A stretch of 49,125 bases of DNA, from the NCBI GenBank assembly GCA_903851135.1, contig CAINNK010000004.1, forward strand, positions 1 to 49,125. The letters are read 5' to 3'. Below, piece by piece: positions 7,045 through 13,567 of this stretch. The notes beneath the pieces were generated by a model. It did no database searches. It saw only the letters and a list, made by a program, of their open reading frames with translations, and had not been told where the DNA came from. The translations under genes and the position numbers were made by a program. Source of the stretch: an uncultured bacterium. GTDB taxonomy: Bacteria > Patescibacteriota > Minisyncoccia > Moranbacterales > GWC2-37-73. The first letter of the stretch is position 1, and each line of letters begins with the position of its first letter.

Positions 7045-7406
7045 AACTTTCATAATTTTTCAACCTTTCAGGCAACGGTCGATAACAACTACCAGAGTTT
7101 GACGAACCAAACCTCGAAAGGAATCCAGTTAATGCATTTAATCTTTGATAAAGACTAAACTAGGTAGACCTAAAAAAGGATGAGGCGCCGTGCAGTTGAA
7201 AGCCTGCAGAAAGACCGAAAAATATCAAAGGGTGAATGAATGCGTGGAATTGGTAATTTGATAGACGCCTTTTGGGGCTCATCTTAAACTCTACAAAAAA
7301 TGATGACTATGCTGTTTTAAGCATTGTGTTGTTATTGTTTGTGGGTGATTACCAATTCTACACATACTTACATAAAGACGGCTATCAAATATAGCCGTCT
7401 TTATGT
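7045..7406 (+). ncRNA. Candidate large structured non-coding RNA, about 360 nt
   Basis: No convincing reading frame, but many complementary segments between a promoter (7008-7038) and a strong terminator hairpin (7371-7405). Visible pairings: 7064-7069 with 7116-7121 (CCTTTC/GAAAGG), stacked on hairpin 7095-7101/7108-7115; 7177-7184 with 7278-7285 (GATGAG/CTCATC core); hairpin 7309-7313/7320-7324; and a long-range helix 7240-7257 with 7348-7365 (17 of 18 pairs counting one G-U). Size is like RNase P RNA or tmRNA, but I see neither the RNase P core (GAGGAAAGTCC) nor a tRNA-like end with GTTCGA/CCA, nor the 4.5S RNA core. Class unknown. Confidence 0.55.
7371..7405 (+). terminator. Strong hairpin terminator of the candidate RNA
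   Basis: A perfect 15-bp stem (CATAAAGACGGCTAT / ATAGCCGTCTTTATG) with a 5-nt loop, then TTTTC. Confidence 0.8.
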
Positions 7407-7687
7407 TTTCAAAAAAAGAAAATCAACAAATAAATACTAAGGAACAATTAGTAAAACAGGATTTGAATCGCGTTGTCTTTGTTGATTTGTTTATAAATTT
7501 AAATGTGGAAGTTAATTTAGAATCAAAAAATCTAAAAAAAAGTAATTTAGGAAAATTATTTAGCAAAGCATTTTTTTTACTAACGCTTTTATCAATGGAT
7601 TATTCCATGGTTTTAAAAAATATTAACTTTGTCATAAATATAATTATTAGAATTTTTTAACAATATAAATAGTCTATTTCGCAAGAT

Positions 7688-7722
7688 GAAAAAGACCATA
7701 CCTAAAGATAGTCTTTTTTATT
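7688..7722. terminator. Bidirectional hairpin terminator
   Basis: AAAAAGAC ... GTCTTTTT stem, with A-run before and T-run after, so it could work on either strand. It could end the minus-strand APH-like unit. Between 7407 and 7687 I see only very AT-rich DNA with a doubtful 85-codon frame. Confidence 0.6.
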
Positions 7723-7797
7723 TTTCCCGCCAAAATATCTTTTTTCTCGCTGGCAAAACATCCTTCAATTTTTCCCAGCAGCTTTCCTTTTTCAAAA
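7711..7797 (-). pseudogene. Decayed 3' end of a thioredoxin-like gene, copy 1
   Basis: On the minus strand this segment translates as FEKGKLLGKIEGCFASEKKD and on through a GKIKK helix, matching the last about 30 residues of the ferredoxin-thioredoxin-like protein encoded at 10131-10733. There is no 5' part and no start. It is followed directly by the 7688-7722 hairpin. Confidence 0.7.
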
Positions 7798-7822
7798 AAA
7801 GTATTTTGGGTTAAAAGATAGC

Positions 7823-7848
7823 AGGAAATTGTCCTCAGCTAGCTTCTT
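7823..7848. repeat. Dispersed palindrome, copy at the end of the APH-like gene
   Basis: AGGAAATTGTCCTCAGCTAGC lies directly at the 3' end of the minus-strand APH-like gene. It resembles the copies at 8722, 10105 and 10807. Confidence 0.45.
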
Positions 7849-7849
7849 G

Positions 7850-8662
7850 CTAAAAGTTGTTGCAAATAAATTCTATCAGGGGTTTGTGAGCCTCAATTTC
7901 TTCCAGGGAGTCTTTTTGAAAATATTTTGCACATTCTTCTATCTCAATCAATCTCCTCATTTCTGCGCGAATGACAAGCTGTTTGATTTCGGGCAAATCT
8001 TTTACTAGGTTAAATATTGATTCATCGGCCCCCTCCCAAACTATTGCGTCCACTAGTATTATTGCCTTGGCAAAATCCTTCGGTCGATAATAAGGTGTAA
8101 AATCGATTATTGCAGGCGGCAAGACATCATGAAAGAGAATGTTCCCGGTAAAATCACCGTGTATTATCTGATTAGGCAAGTCTATCGGCTTTAGCAATTT
8201 TTGCAGCCTGCTCAGTTGTTCTTGCAACAGCGGATGATGCGCGATGGTTTGTTCGTCCCAGGTTGCGCGATCTGCAATTGCCCAGGGGTTATTTCTTTTT
8301 GAAATGAAATCCGGGCAGGGCAAGCCTTTCAAAGCGTCGTGAAACTTTTCACAAAGCTTGAATTTTGCCTCCCAGTTATTTTTTTCATGTTCTCCTTCGA
8401 CAAATTCATAGGCAATCCATCCGTTTTCGACCCAGTTTCCGTCGGTTGATTTCAGGTAGTGGGGGACTTTGAAGCCATCTTGTTTTATGTTGTTTAGTGT
8501 TTCTGCAATCCATTCATATTCGGCGATGTTCTCAATCCGCTTCAAGACAATGTTTCCAGCTTTATAGTTATCTCCCTGACCACCATGAAGCAGTGCTGGT
8601 TTTTCTTTTATGCCAAAGGAGTTTAAAATATTTTCAGGAACTTCAAAAGTTTTTAGTTTCAT
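7850..8662 (-). CDS. APH/choline-kinase-like phosphotransferase (TIGR02569-like)
   Basis: 270 aa. The aminoglycoside-phosphotransferase-like kinase core is clear: IIHGDFTGN (catalytic D170, N174) and the metal-binding IIDFTP (D187), 13 residues later. The N-lobe has a short Gly-rich stretch LLHGGQGDNYKAG (24-36) and a lysine in IVLKR (38-42). The combination HGDxxGNxLF...LPPAxIDFxPYxRP resembles the TIGR02569 group. Substrate unknown; resistance is not implied. There is no Shine-Dalgarno. It lies in a run of minus-strand single genes separated by repeats. Confidence 0.8.
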   Translation of the reverse strand: MKLKTFEVPENILNSFGIKEKPALLHGGQGDNYKAGNIVLKRIENIAEYEWIAETLNNIKQDGFKVPHYLKSTDGNWVENGWIAYEFVEGEHEKNNWEAKFKLCEKFHDALKGLPCPDFISKRNNPWAIADRATWDEQTIAHHPLLQEQLSRLQKLLKPIDLPNQIIHGDFTGNILFHDVLPPAIIDFTPYYRPKDFAKAIILVDAIVWEGADESIFNLVKDLPEIKQLVIRAEMRRLIEIEECAKYFQKDSLEEIEAHKPLIEFICNNF

Positions 8663-8721
8663 AATTTTTTAATCTGGCTTATATGGAGTAGTTGAACTTT
8701 TTTATCAGCAAATATCATATC

Positions 8722-8745
8722 CAAGGACCGTCCTTAGATAACTAT
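8722..8745. repeat. Dispersed palindrome, copy after the 8752-9150 gene
   Basis: CAAGGACCGTCCTTAGATAAC, an AAGGAC/GTCCTT palindrome, sits just behind the stop codon of the minus-strand gene. Confidence 0.5.
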
Positions 8746-8751
8746 TTCTAA

Positions 8752-9150
8752 TCAGATCCTATTTAGTAAAATTAGTTTCTTGAGTTTTTCATCCATACCT
8801 TCGCATACCTGCAGGTACCTGGGGAGGGTGCCGTCATTTTCAATGTCGTGACTGTTGCCGGGCAGGATATAGACATTACCACTTGAAGGATCTCTTCCAA
8901 GAGTCACCTTTATTCCTTCAGTTTCGAATCTTTGCATGAGCGTGTCGATGGGGGTGGTGTAATCAGGATGCTCTTCTTCGACAGCTTTCATTTTCAAATA
9001 GCCACCTGAGTCAATGCCAGGAAAAGGAAAGACCTTGCCGTATAACTCTATCGCTAACGCTATAAGTTCCAAATCTTTCTTCCTTTGGATTTCTCTTGCG
9101 CTATTTTCTTTAGGCACTGGCGCTGAAAATTTTTTTTCAAAATTCTCCAT
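8752..9150 (-). CDS. Hypothetical protein, 132 aa
   Basis: Soluble, no membrane segment. A charged N-terminal 25 residues precedes a helix (DLELIALAIELYGKVFP), then a mixed region with GRDPSSGNVYILPGN (about 85-99) and a C-terminal helix. The family is not recognised. No clear Shine-Dalgarno. It is flanked on both sides by the short palindromic repeats and by decayed thioredoxin-like 3' ends, so its neighbourhood is rearranged. Confidence 0.7.
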   Translation of the reverse strand: MENFEKKFSAPVPKENSAREIQRKKDLELIALAIELYGKVFPFPGIDSGGYLKMKAVEEEHPDYTTPIDTLMQRFETEGIKVTLGRDPSSGNVYILPGNSHDIENDGTLPRYLQVCEGMDEKLKKLILLNRI

Positions 9151-9240
9151 AATGATAATTAATTAAAATAGAAGCTCTCACACGATTTCTCACTTGGAAC
9201 TTAGTGGTAATGTTTACAAGATTTGAATTAGTTGGTACTT

Positions 9241-9337
9241 ATCCAATTATCTCCTTTATTTTCCCAGTCAAAATATCCCTTTTCTCATTGTCATAATATC
9301 CTTCAATTTTTCCCAGCAGTTTTCCTTTTTCAAAAAA
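9241..9337 (-). pseudogene. Decayed 3' end of a thioredoxin-like gene, copy 2
   Basis: The minus strand reads FEKGKLLGKIEGYYDNEKRD, then DILTGKIKEIIG and a stop, nearly identical to the C-terminus of the protein at 10131-10733, including the stop and flanking bases. Upstream of the homology (9338-9440) the frame is lost. The rest of the 9151-9444 gap shows nothing supportable. Confidence 0.75.
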
Positions 9338-9444
9338 TAAAAAAACGAACCAAGTCTCATTCGAAGAATGCAGTGCTCCCGACTAAATTTTGCAGCATTG
9401 GAAGCGACTTTCAGTTTAAAAAATATTAAAGCTGTTTCAGTTTT

Positions 9445-9987
9445 TTACGCTTCAGGGTCAAACCAATCAATTTTATTCACAGAGGCGTTTGGATATGCGG
9501 GAATATCATAGAACAATTGGTTTTCGCCGTTGTTTTTAATTGTTTCCATCATTCTGCCGACTCCTGCGTGACTCACGACTAGAATAGTTTCTGGAGACTT
9601 GGACAGCTGTTGCAAAAAAGAGCAGACACGATTGCGGAAGTCAGCTGCATTTTCGGCATTTTGAGCGGAAGTTAATTCTTTCGAGGAAATCTTACGAATT
9701 GGCGTCCTAGTTAGACTGCCCATGTCATATTCAGTAATTCTGCTGTCAATTTCTATTCCATTTTTATCAAATCCGATTTCTTGCGCAATTATGTTTGCCG
9801 TTTCAAGTGTCCTTTTTAGTGGTGAACAAAAAATCCTAACCACATTAGGAATTTCGGCTTTTATTGCTTGAGCTGTAGCCTTCGCTTGCTCCTTGCCTTT
9901 TTCAGTGAGAACAGAGTCATCTCTTTGACCTGCGAATACTCCCTTTAGATTGGCTTCGCTCTCACCGTGTCGTACGAAATATATCAT
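9445..9987 (-). CDS. Histidine phosphatase superfamily (phosphoglycerate-mutase-like)
   Basis: 180 aa. The catalytic RHGES is at 6-10 (phospho-accepting H7). The SPLKRTLETA block (R59) and ITEYDMG (E86) follow, and the second catalytic His is in VVSHAG (H140). This is the complete active-site set of branch-1 histidine phosphatases (PhoE/GpmB/CobC type). It removes phosphate from a small metabolite; the substrate cannot be told. No signal peptide. No close operon partner. Confidence 0.9.
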   Translation of the reverse strand: MIYFVRHGESEANLKGVFAGQRDDSVLTEKGKEQAKATAQAIKAEIPNVVRIFCSPLKRTLETANIIAQEIGFDKNGIEIDSRITEYDMGSLTRTPIRKISSKELTSAQNAENAADFRNRVCSFLQQLSKSPETILVVSHAGVGRMMETIKNNGENQLFYDIPAYPNASVNKIDWFDPEA

Positions 9988-10104
9988 AAAGAAAGTTTAA
10001 CATCATTTGAAATTATTTGTAAACAAAAGCAGGAAATCGTTGCGCAAAAAGCTTGTTAGCTGTTAAATTGCAGGGAGAAAAGCATTTTTGAATAGAAAAA
10101 GTGC

Positions 10105-10127
10105 AAGGATCGTCCTTAGCTAATTTC
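10105..10127. repeat. Dispersed palindrome, copy after the ferredoxin-Trx gene
   Basis: AAGGATCGTCCTTAGCTAA immediately behind the stop codon of the minus-strand gene. The minus strand then reads GCAC-TTTTTC, so it might double as a weak terminator. Confidence 0.5.
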
Positions 10128-10130
10128 TGA

Positions 10131-10733
10131 TTATCCAATTATCTCCTTTATTTTTTCTGTCAGAATATCCTTTTTCTCGTTGGCAAAATATCCTTCAATC
10201 TTTCCCAGCAGTTTTCCTTTTTCGAAAAACAGCAGGGCGGGCAATTTTTTGATTTTCAGTTTCGTTTGCAATTGGCTGCCAATCAGCATTTTGCGATATT
10301 TGACGGTGAAGTCGCCGAGAAGTTTTTTCAGGGGAATTGATTTCAGCAGGCACGCAATGGAATCATCATTGAAACATTCCACCGCCACCAATTTGTCTGA
10401 CTCCAAAACCTCCAACTCAAACTTGTCGTCCGAAATCAGAAAAGCGGTGTGAATCGGTTGGGCGCCGTAGCGGTCGACAAACAAGTCTGAAATTTTTCTT
10501 GAATCTTCTTTCAGTTCTTTTTTGATCTTGACATATTCTTTTTCATCTTTCGCCACGTGAATGGCTGCAACTTGGCAACTCTTTTCACATTTTCGGCAAC
10601 TGATGCATTTTTTGTTATCAATTGCCACACTTTTTTTCTTGGCGTCCCAATACAAAGCCCCAGTGGGGCACACCGCAACCCCATTACATTCTTTGGCATT
10701 ATCGCAAATTTTGAAATTGATCAGCACAGACAT
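10131..10733 (-). CDS. 4Fe-4S ferredoxin domain fused to a thioredoxin-like domain
   Basis: 200 aa. Residues 1-60 form a ferredoxin-like domain: C43-x2-C46-x2-C49-x3-C53 is a standard 4Fe-4S motif, while the first motif is unusual (C10, C16, C22-P). Residues about 85-200 look like a thioredoxin fold with the cis-Pro region KLPALLFFEKGKLLGKIEGY, but the redox CxxC is missing; only one Cys remains in NDDSIACLL. A longer frame upstream (GTG at 10800-10802) is rejected because a perfect extended -10 (TATAAT, plus 10774-10779) lies inside it, so ATG 10731-10733 is the start. The role may be electron transfer or a scaffold. Two remnants of its 3' end lie at 7711 and 9241. Confidence 0.8.
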   Translation of the reverse strand: MSVLINFKICDNAKECNGVAVCPTGALYWDAKKKSVAIDNKKCISCRKCEKSCQVAAIHVAKDEKEYVKIKKELKEDSRKISDLFVDRYGAQPIHTAFLISDDKFELEVLESDKLVAVECFNDDSIACLLKSIPLKKLLGDFTVKYRKMLIGSQLQTKLKIKKLPALLFFEKGKLLGKIEGYFANEKKDILTEKIKEIIG

Positions 10734-10773
10734 ATTTTTGTGAAAAATTATTAGAGGCTCTTTTCTGCTCAGT

Positions 10774-10782
10774 ATTATATCA
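10774..10782 (-). promoter_or_regulatory. Extended -10 promoter of the ferredoxin-Trx gene
   Basis: Minus strand TGA-TATAAT (plus 10774-10782), about 40 bp upstream of the ATG. It decides the start codon. Confidence 0.65.
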
Positions 10783-10806
10783 CAGTTAGAACTTGGAAAC
10801 ACTGTT

Positions 10807-10829
10807 GAGGAAGGTCCTTTGCTAGCTTA
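10807..10829. repeat. Dispersed palindrome, copy between divergent genes
   Basis: TTGAGGAAGGTCCTTTGCTAGC context; same core as the copies at 7823, 8722 and 10105. Confidence 0.4.
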
Positions 10830-10879
10830 CAGTACGGTGCGCATAATCATTTTGCATTTAGTAGTCTAAAACTAACTTG

Positions 10880-10908
10880 TTGACTTTTTTAAACTATAGT
10901 GCAATAAT
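10880..10908 (+). promoter_or_regulatory. Promoter of the GNAT-ASCH gene
   Basis: TTGACT (10880-10885), 17-bp spacer, AATAAT (10903-10908). The about 100-nt leader contains a GAAA-tetraloop hairpin, CTTGTC-GAAA-GACAAG (10973-10988). Confidence 0.6.
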
Positions 10909-11013
10909 TTATTGATTTCGGAAAAACTGAAATCATAGAAGTTATTTTAAAATTAACCATTGGGTCACACAACTTGTCGAAAGACAAGCTGGATTCAGCA
11001 TTGGAGATAAGCT

Positions 11014-12354
11014 ATGAATGCAAATGTTTTAATTAGGGATGCACGACAAAATGACTTTGACTGGGTTGTGGAGCTTATGCAAGAAGCTCTTGAGCCCTAT
11101 TATGGCGGAGATCATCGAGCCCATGCGAAAAGAATCTTTGATGCCCATATCTTAGGTGGTCAGGATCATGTTGGTTTCTTTTCTTTTAAACAGAGCATGT
11201 TTGTGCTTGAGGTTCAGGGAGAAAAGGCTGGAATTATTCACGTAGTGGGAAAAAGACAGTCAACTTACAAAATCAGCCCGCTTATTCTTTCACAAAAATA
11301 TCAAGGAAAGGGAGGTTTAGGAAGTATGCTCCTGAGTTATGCAGAGAACTATGCTCAAGCACATGAAGCCAGACAGCTTTACTGCACCGTTGCTGAAAAA
11401 AATTTCTCGGCGATGCAGTTTTTTCTTCGAAAAGGATTTATCAGAGCTGGCAGTTCTGACAGTCATTACAAAAATGGGGTAACGGAGACGATGTTGTACA
11501 AGCCTTTACGGGAAAAGGCACAAGTCGAAAGATTTGATGAAGTCAACATTTCCGTTATTCCCTTTTCGGATATTAATCCTGACCTGAGGAATCAAGTTGC
11601 AAGAATTCTCTTGGAAAGACTTCCTGAATCGTTTGAAGGCATAGATGAAAAGTGGATTAGTTCACTTTTCGAAGGATATGCCAGAAGGGACACGGCAGAT
11701 GTCAATTCCAAATATAAGTTAATTTTTGTGGCCCTTGATGGAAAAGGAAAAGTTGTCGGAGTGGCTGGAGCTACACCTAAAAAAGGAAGCCCAATAAAAG
11801 TCATGCCTTTTATTGCAACTGACAATGTTGCTTTTGAGGCACTTTTAATCGACATTCCTCATCAGCTGGTGTCCTATGGCCACAAGCTTTACATCCATAT
11901 AAATCCTACAGTCGAAGAAGTGGTTTCGCTTCAACGCCTCGGTTGGAAATTGGATGCTGCCTTACCTGGAGCATATCGTCCTGAAATCACTACTCAACAA
12001 TGGAGCCTTAAAATTGGAGAAAATACTATGAGAACAATGAGAATTAAGCAAAGATTTTTTGACCTGATAAAATCTGGTGCCAAACAACTTGAGGTGCGTG
12101 TTGGTTACGACAGCATCAACAGAATAACAATTGGTGAATCAATCAATTTGATTTCAAAAACATCTACCATGAATGTGCGGGTGAAAGACATCAGAAAATA
12201 CACCAATTTCGGATTGATGCTGGAAAAGGAGCCTTACAGCATGATTGCTCCAGATGTTTCCTCTAAAACAGAACTGCTCAAACTGCTCAGGAACATTTAT
12301 CCTTCAGACAAAGAAAAGCTCGGCGTTGTTGTGCTTGAGCTTGAGGTAAAATAA
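11014..12354 (+). CDS. GNAT acetyltransferase / second GNAT-like / ASCH domain fusion
   Basis: 446 aa, three modules. Residues 1-165: a GNAT fold with the acetyl-CoA loop QGKGGLGSMLL at 97-107 and a C-terminal FFLRKGF strand-helix. Residues about 170-335: a second, more divergent GNAT-like unit (KVVGVAGA strand, then a long helix and LGWKLD). Residues 339-446: an ASCH domain with the KSGAKQLEVR motif at 353-362 (RNA-binding PUA-like superfamily). The combination suggests acetylation of an RNA or RNA-bound substrate, or modification coupled to RNA sensing (inference). GGAG precedes the ATG. It is convergent with a free-standing ASCH gene, with which it shares a terminator. Confidence 0.8.
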   Translation: MNANVLIRDARQNDFDWVVELMQEALEPYYGGDHRAHAKRIFDAHILGGQDHVGFFSFKQSMFVLEVQGEKAGIIHVVGKRQSTYKISPLILSQKYQGKGGLGSMLLSYAENYAQAHEARQLYCTVAEKNFSAMQFFLRKGFIRAGSSDSHYKNGVTETMLYKPLREKAQVERFDEVNISVIPFSDINPDLRNQVARILLERLPESFEGIDEKWISSLFEGYARRDTADVNSKYKLIFVALDGKGKVVGVAGATPKKGSPIKVMPFIATDNVAFEALLIDIPHQLVSYGHKLYIHINPTVEEVVSLQRLGWKLDAALPGAYRPEITTQQWSLKIGENTMRTMRIKQRFFDLIKSGAKQLEVRVGYDSINRITIGESINLISKTSTMNVRVKDIRKYTNFGLMLEKEPYSMIAPDVSSKTELLKLLRNIYPSDKEKLGVVVLELEVK

Positions 12355-12380
12355 TAGGAATTATCTTTAGTAAACAAACC

Positions 12381-12413
12381 CCGGGAAGCTCAATAGAGTC
12401 TTCCCGGTTTTTT
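12381..12413. terminator. Shared terminator between convergent GNAT-ASCH and ASCH genes
   Basis: An 8-bp CCGGGAAG / CTTCCCGG stem followed by T7 on the plus strand. The minus-strand gene's stop codon sits inside the T-run. Confidence 0.85.
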
Positions 12414-12748
12414 TATATCAATTTGATTTTTATACCAACTACCCCATATTTTTCTTGCTCATTTTTCGGATAAAAACTATTTATTTCTTCAAGTAGAAAC
12501 GCTTTTGAGGTCCCTCCGAAATATTCAGGTGGAAAATGTGAGAAAAGTTTTTCAAAAGAAGGATAATTATAAATTGCTGTGACAATAGTTTTGATATTCT
12601 CTTCCGGATCTTCATTTTGAATAAAAAATATTTCATCCCCAACGTTTATTAGTTGTCTTTTTTCATCAAAAAGTCTTGATTCTATTATTTTGTTTCCAGT
12701 GGCTATTTTATTGAAAGGTTCGCTGGCCAGTTTCATTTGATGAATCAT
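12413..12748 (-). CDS. ASCH domain protein (DUF3850-like), 111 aa
   Basis: A single ASCH/PUA-like domain: KLASEPFNKIATGNKIIESR (about 6-25) is the characteristic first helix and strand, followed by a beta-rich VGDEIFF segment and a C-terminal YGVVGIKI strand. Related proteins are predicted to bind RNA or hydrolyse modified nucleosides (e.g. acetylcytidine in YqfB). It is convergent with a larger protein that ends in the same type of domain. No Shine-Dalgarno is visible. Confidence 0.8.
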   Translation of the reverse strand: MIHQMKLASEPFNKIATGNKIIESRLFDEKRQLINVGDEIFFIQNEDPEENIKTIVTAIYNYPSFEKLFSHFPPEYFGGTSKAFLLEEINSFYPKNEQEKYGVVGIKIKLI

Positions 12749-12815
12749 ATCTTTTATAAAAAATAATTATTTTAATAAAAAACAGGTGCAAGGACCTGAG
12801 TTTATTATTTGGCGT

Positions 12816-12834
12816 GCTACGCGATGAGCGTAGC
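12816..12834. other. Hairpin next to the tRNA gene
   Basis: A 7-bp stem GCTACGC / GCGTAGC with loop GATGA, then GAGTTTTTC on the plus strand. It lies 11 bp beyond the 3' end of the minus-strand tRNA. T-run polarity fits the plus strand, where no gene lies upstream. Confidence 0.4.
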
Positions 12835-12844
12835 GAGTTTTTCG

Positions 12845-12919
12845 TGGCTCCGCGACCAGGATTCGAACCTGGAACCTGAGGATTAACAGTCCTTCGCTCT
12901 ACCGTTGAGCTATCGCGGA
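12845..12919 (-). tRNA. tRNA-Asn (GTT)
   Basis: A complete cloverleaf on the minus strand: acceptor TCCGCGA/TCGCGGA, D-arm AGCTCAACGGTAGAGC, anticodon loop CTGTTAATC with anticodon GTT, and T-arm CCAGGTTCGAATCCTGG. The 3' CCA is encoded (plus 12845-12847). A promoter (TTGCCA, 16 bp, TATAAT) lies at plus 12949-12976. Confidence 0.97.
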
Positions 12920-12948
12920 ATAAAATCGCTTTTTCAAGCAATGAAGCC

Positions 12949-12976
12949 ATTATAGCAAAAGGAGCTAGTTTGGCAA
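12949..12976 (-). promoter_or_regulatory. Promoter of tRNA-Asn
   Basis: Minus strand TTGCCA (plus 12971-12976), 16-bp spacer, TGC-TATAAT (plus 12949-12954). Confidence 0.75.
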
Positions 12977-13036
12977 GGGTAGCGGTTAGCGAGGCTAGTT
13001 TATTAGGCTTTAGCTTTTTAGGATAACAATAAAAAA

Positions 13037-13065
13037 CAGCTTCTTTTTTTAAAGTAAGGAGCTGT
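13037..13065 (-). terminator. Terminator of the GlsB-like gene
   Basis: ACAGCT / AGCTGT stem extended by CTT/AAG, followed by TTTTTTATTG on the minus strand. Confidence 0.65.
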
Positions 13066-13088
13066 ATTAAATAGCAATTTGCAAAGTT

Positions 13089-13328
13089 TTAGCGGATCGC
13101 TTTGACGAGTCCAATCAAAATGATGGCGCCGAGAACAGCCACAATGAAACTATAAAGGTTGAACCCAGTGACGCCGCCTTCGCCGAAAAAACTCATAACC
13201 CAACCGCCGAGAATTGCGCCCACGATTCCCAAAACGATATCCATAAGCAAACCCTCGTTGGTGCCCATGAACACTGAAGCTAGCCAGCCTACGATTGCTC
13301 CAAACAAAATCCACATTAAGATGCCCAT
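13089..13328 (-). CDS. GlsB/YeaQ/YmgE family stress-response membrane protein
   Basis: 79 aa with three membrane helices. The pattern WILFGAIVGWLAS (6-18), then DIVLGIVGAILGGWV (about 30-44), a short GEGG loop and a last helix, is that of the Transgly_assoc (GlsB/YeaQ/YmgE) family. Function in general stress is known only from expression in other bacteria. Single gene with its own terminator. Confidence 0.9.
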   Translation of the reverse strand: MGILMWILFGAIVGWLASVFMGTNEGLLMDIVLGIVGAILGGWVMSFFGEGGVTGFNLYSFIVAVLGAIILIGLVKAIR

Positions 13329-13460
13329 ATTTTTTTGTAAGTTAGTTATTAATTAAACATTACAACAACTAATACAATAGGTTCTGGTTTATATTCTTGG
13401 AAATTTCAGCAAGAAAAAATGATTTAATTTGTTAAATGTCGTTTATGCTAGATGCTATCT

Positions 13461-13490
13461 TTGACTAGTCCGCAAGTACTGGGGTATAAT
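13461..13490 (+). promoter_or_regulatory. Promoter of the Kup gene
   Basis: TTGACT (13461-13466), 18-bp spacer, TATAAT (13485-13490). Confidence 0.75.
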
Positions 13491-13567
13491 ATTTTGGTTG
13501 TGGTAAATTTTTGGAAAGTGCGCAGAAATTTGGCGAAAAATATAATTTATTTTTTTTAATATTTTTT

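Noticed and set aside
7045-7406. tmRNA, RNase P or SRP RNA
   Set aside because: The size fits, but the tRNA-like 3' end with CCA, the GAGGAAAGTCC core and the SRP tetraloop core are all absent.
7403-7660. 85-codon frame behind the RNA terminator
   Set aside because: It begins inside the terminator tail, is made of AT-rich low-complexity codons (Asn, Lys, Leu, Ile, Phe) and has no ribosome binding site; probably chance.
7850-8662. Aminoglycoside resistance gene
   Set aside because: Only the general kinase fold is shared; the sequence resembles TIGR02569-type proteins and not known resistance enzymes.
12708-12950. 80-codon minus-strand frame
   Set aside because: It runs through the tRNA-Asn gene; the tRNA is certain.
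13511-13567. N-terminal extension of Kup from a TTG codon
   Set aside because: It starts about 15 bp after the expected transcription start, adds 19 residues absent from the family, and a good ATG follows.
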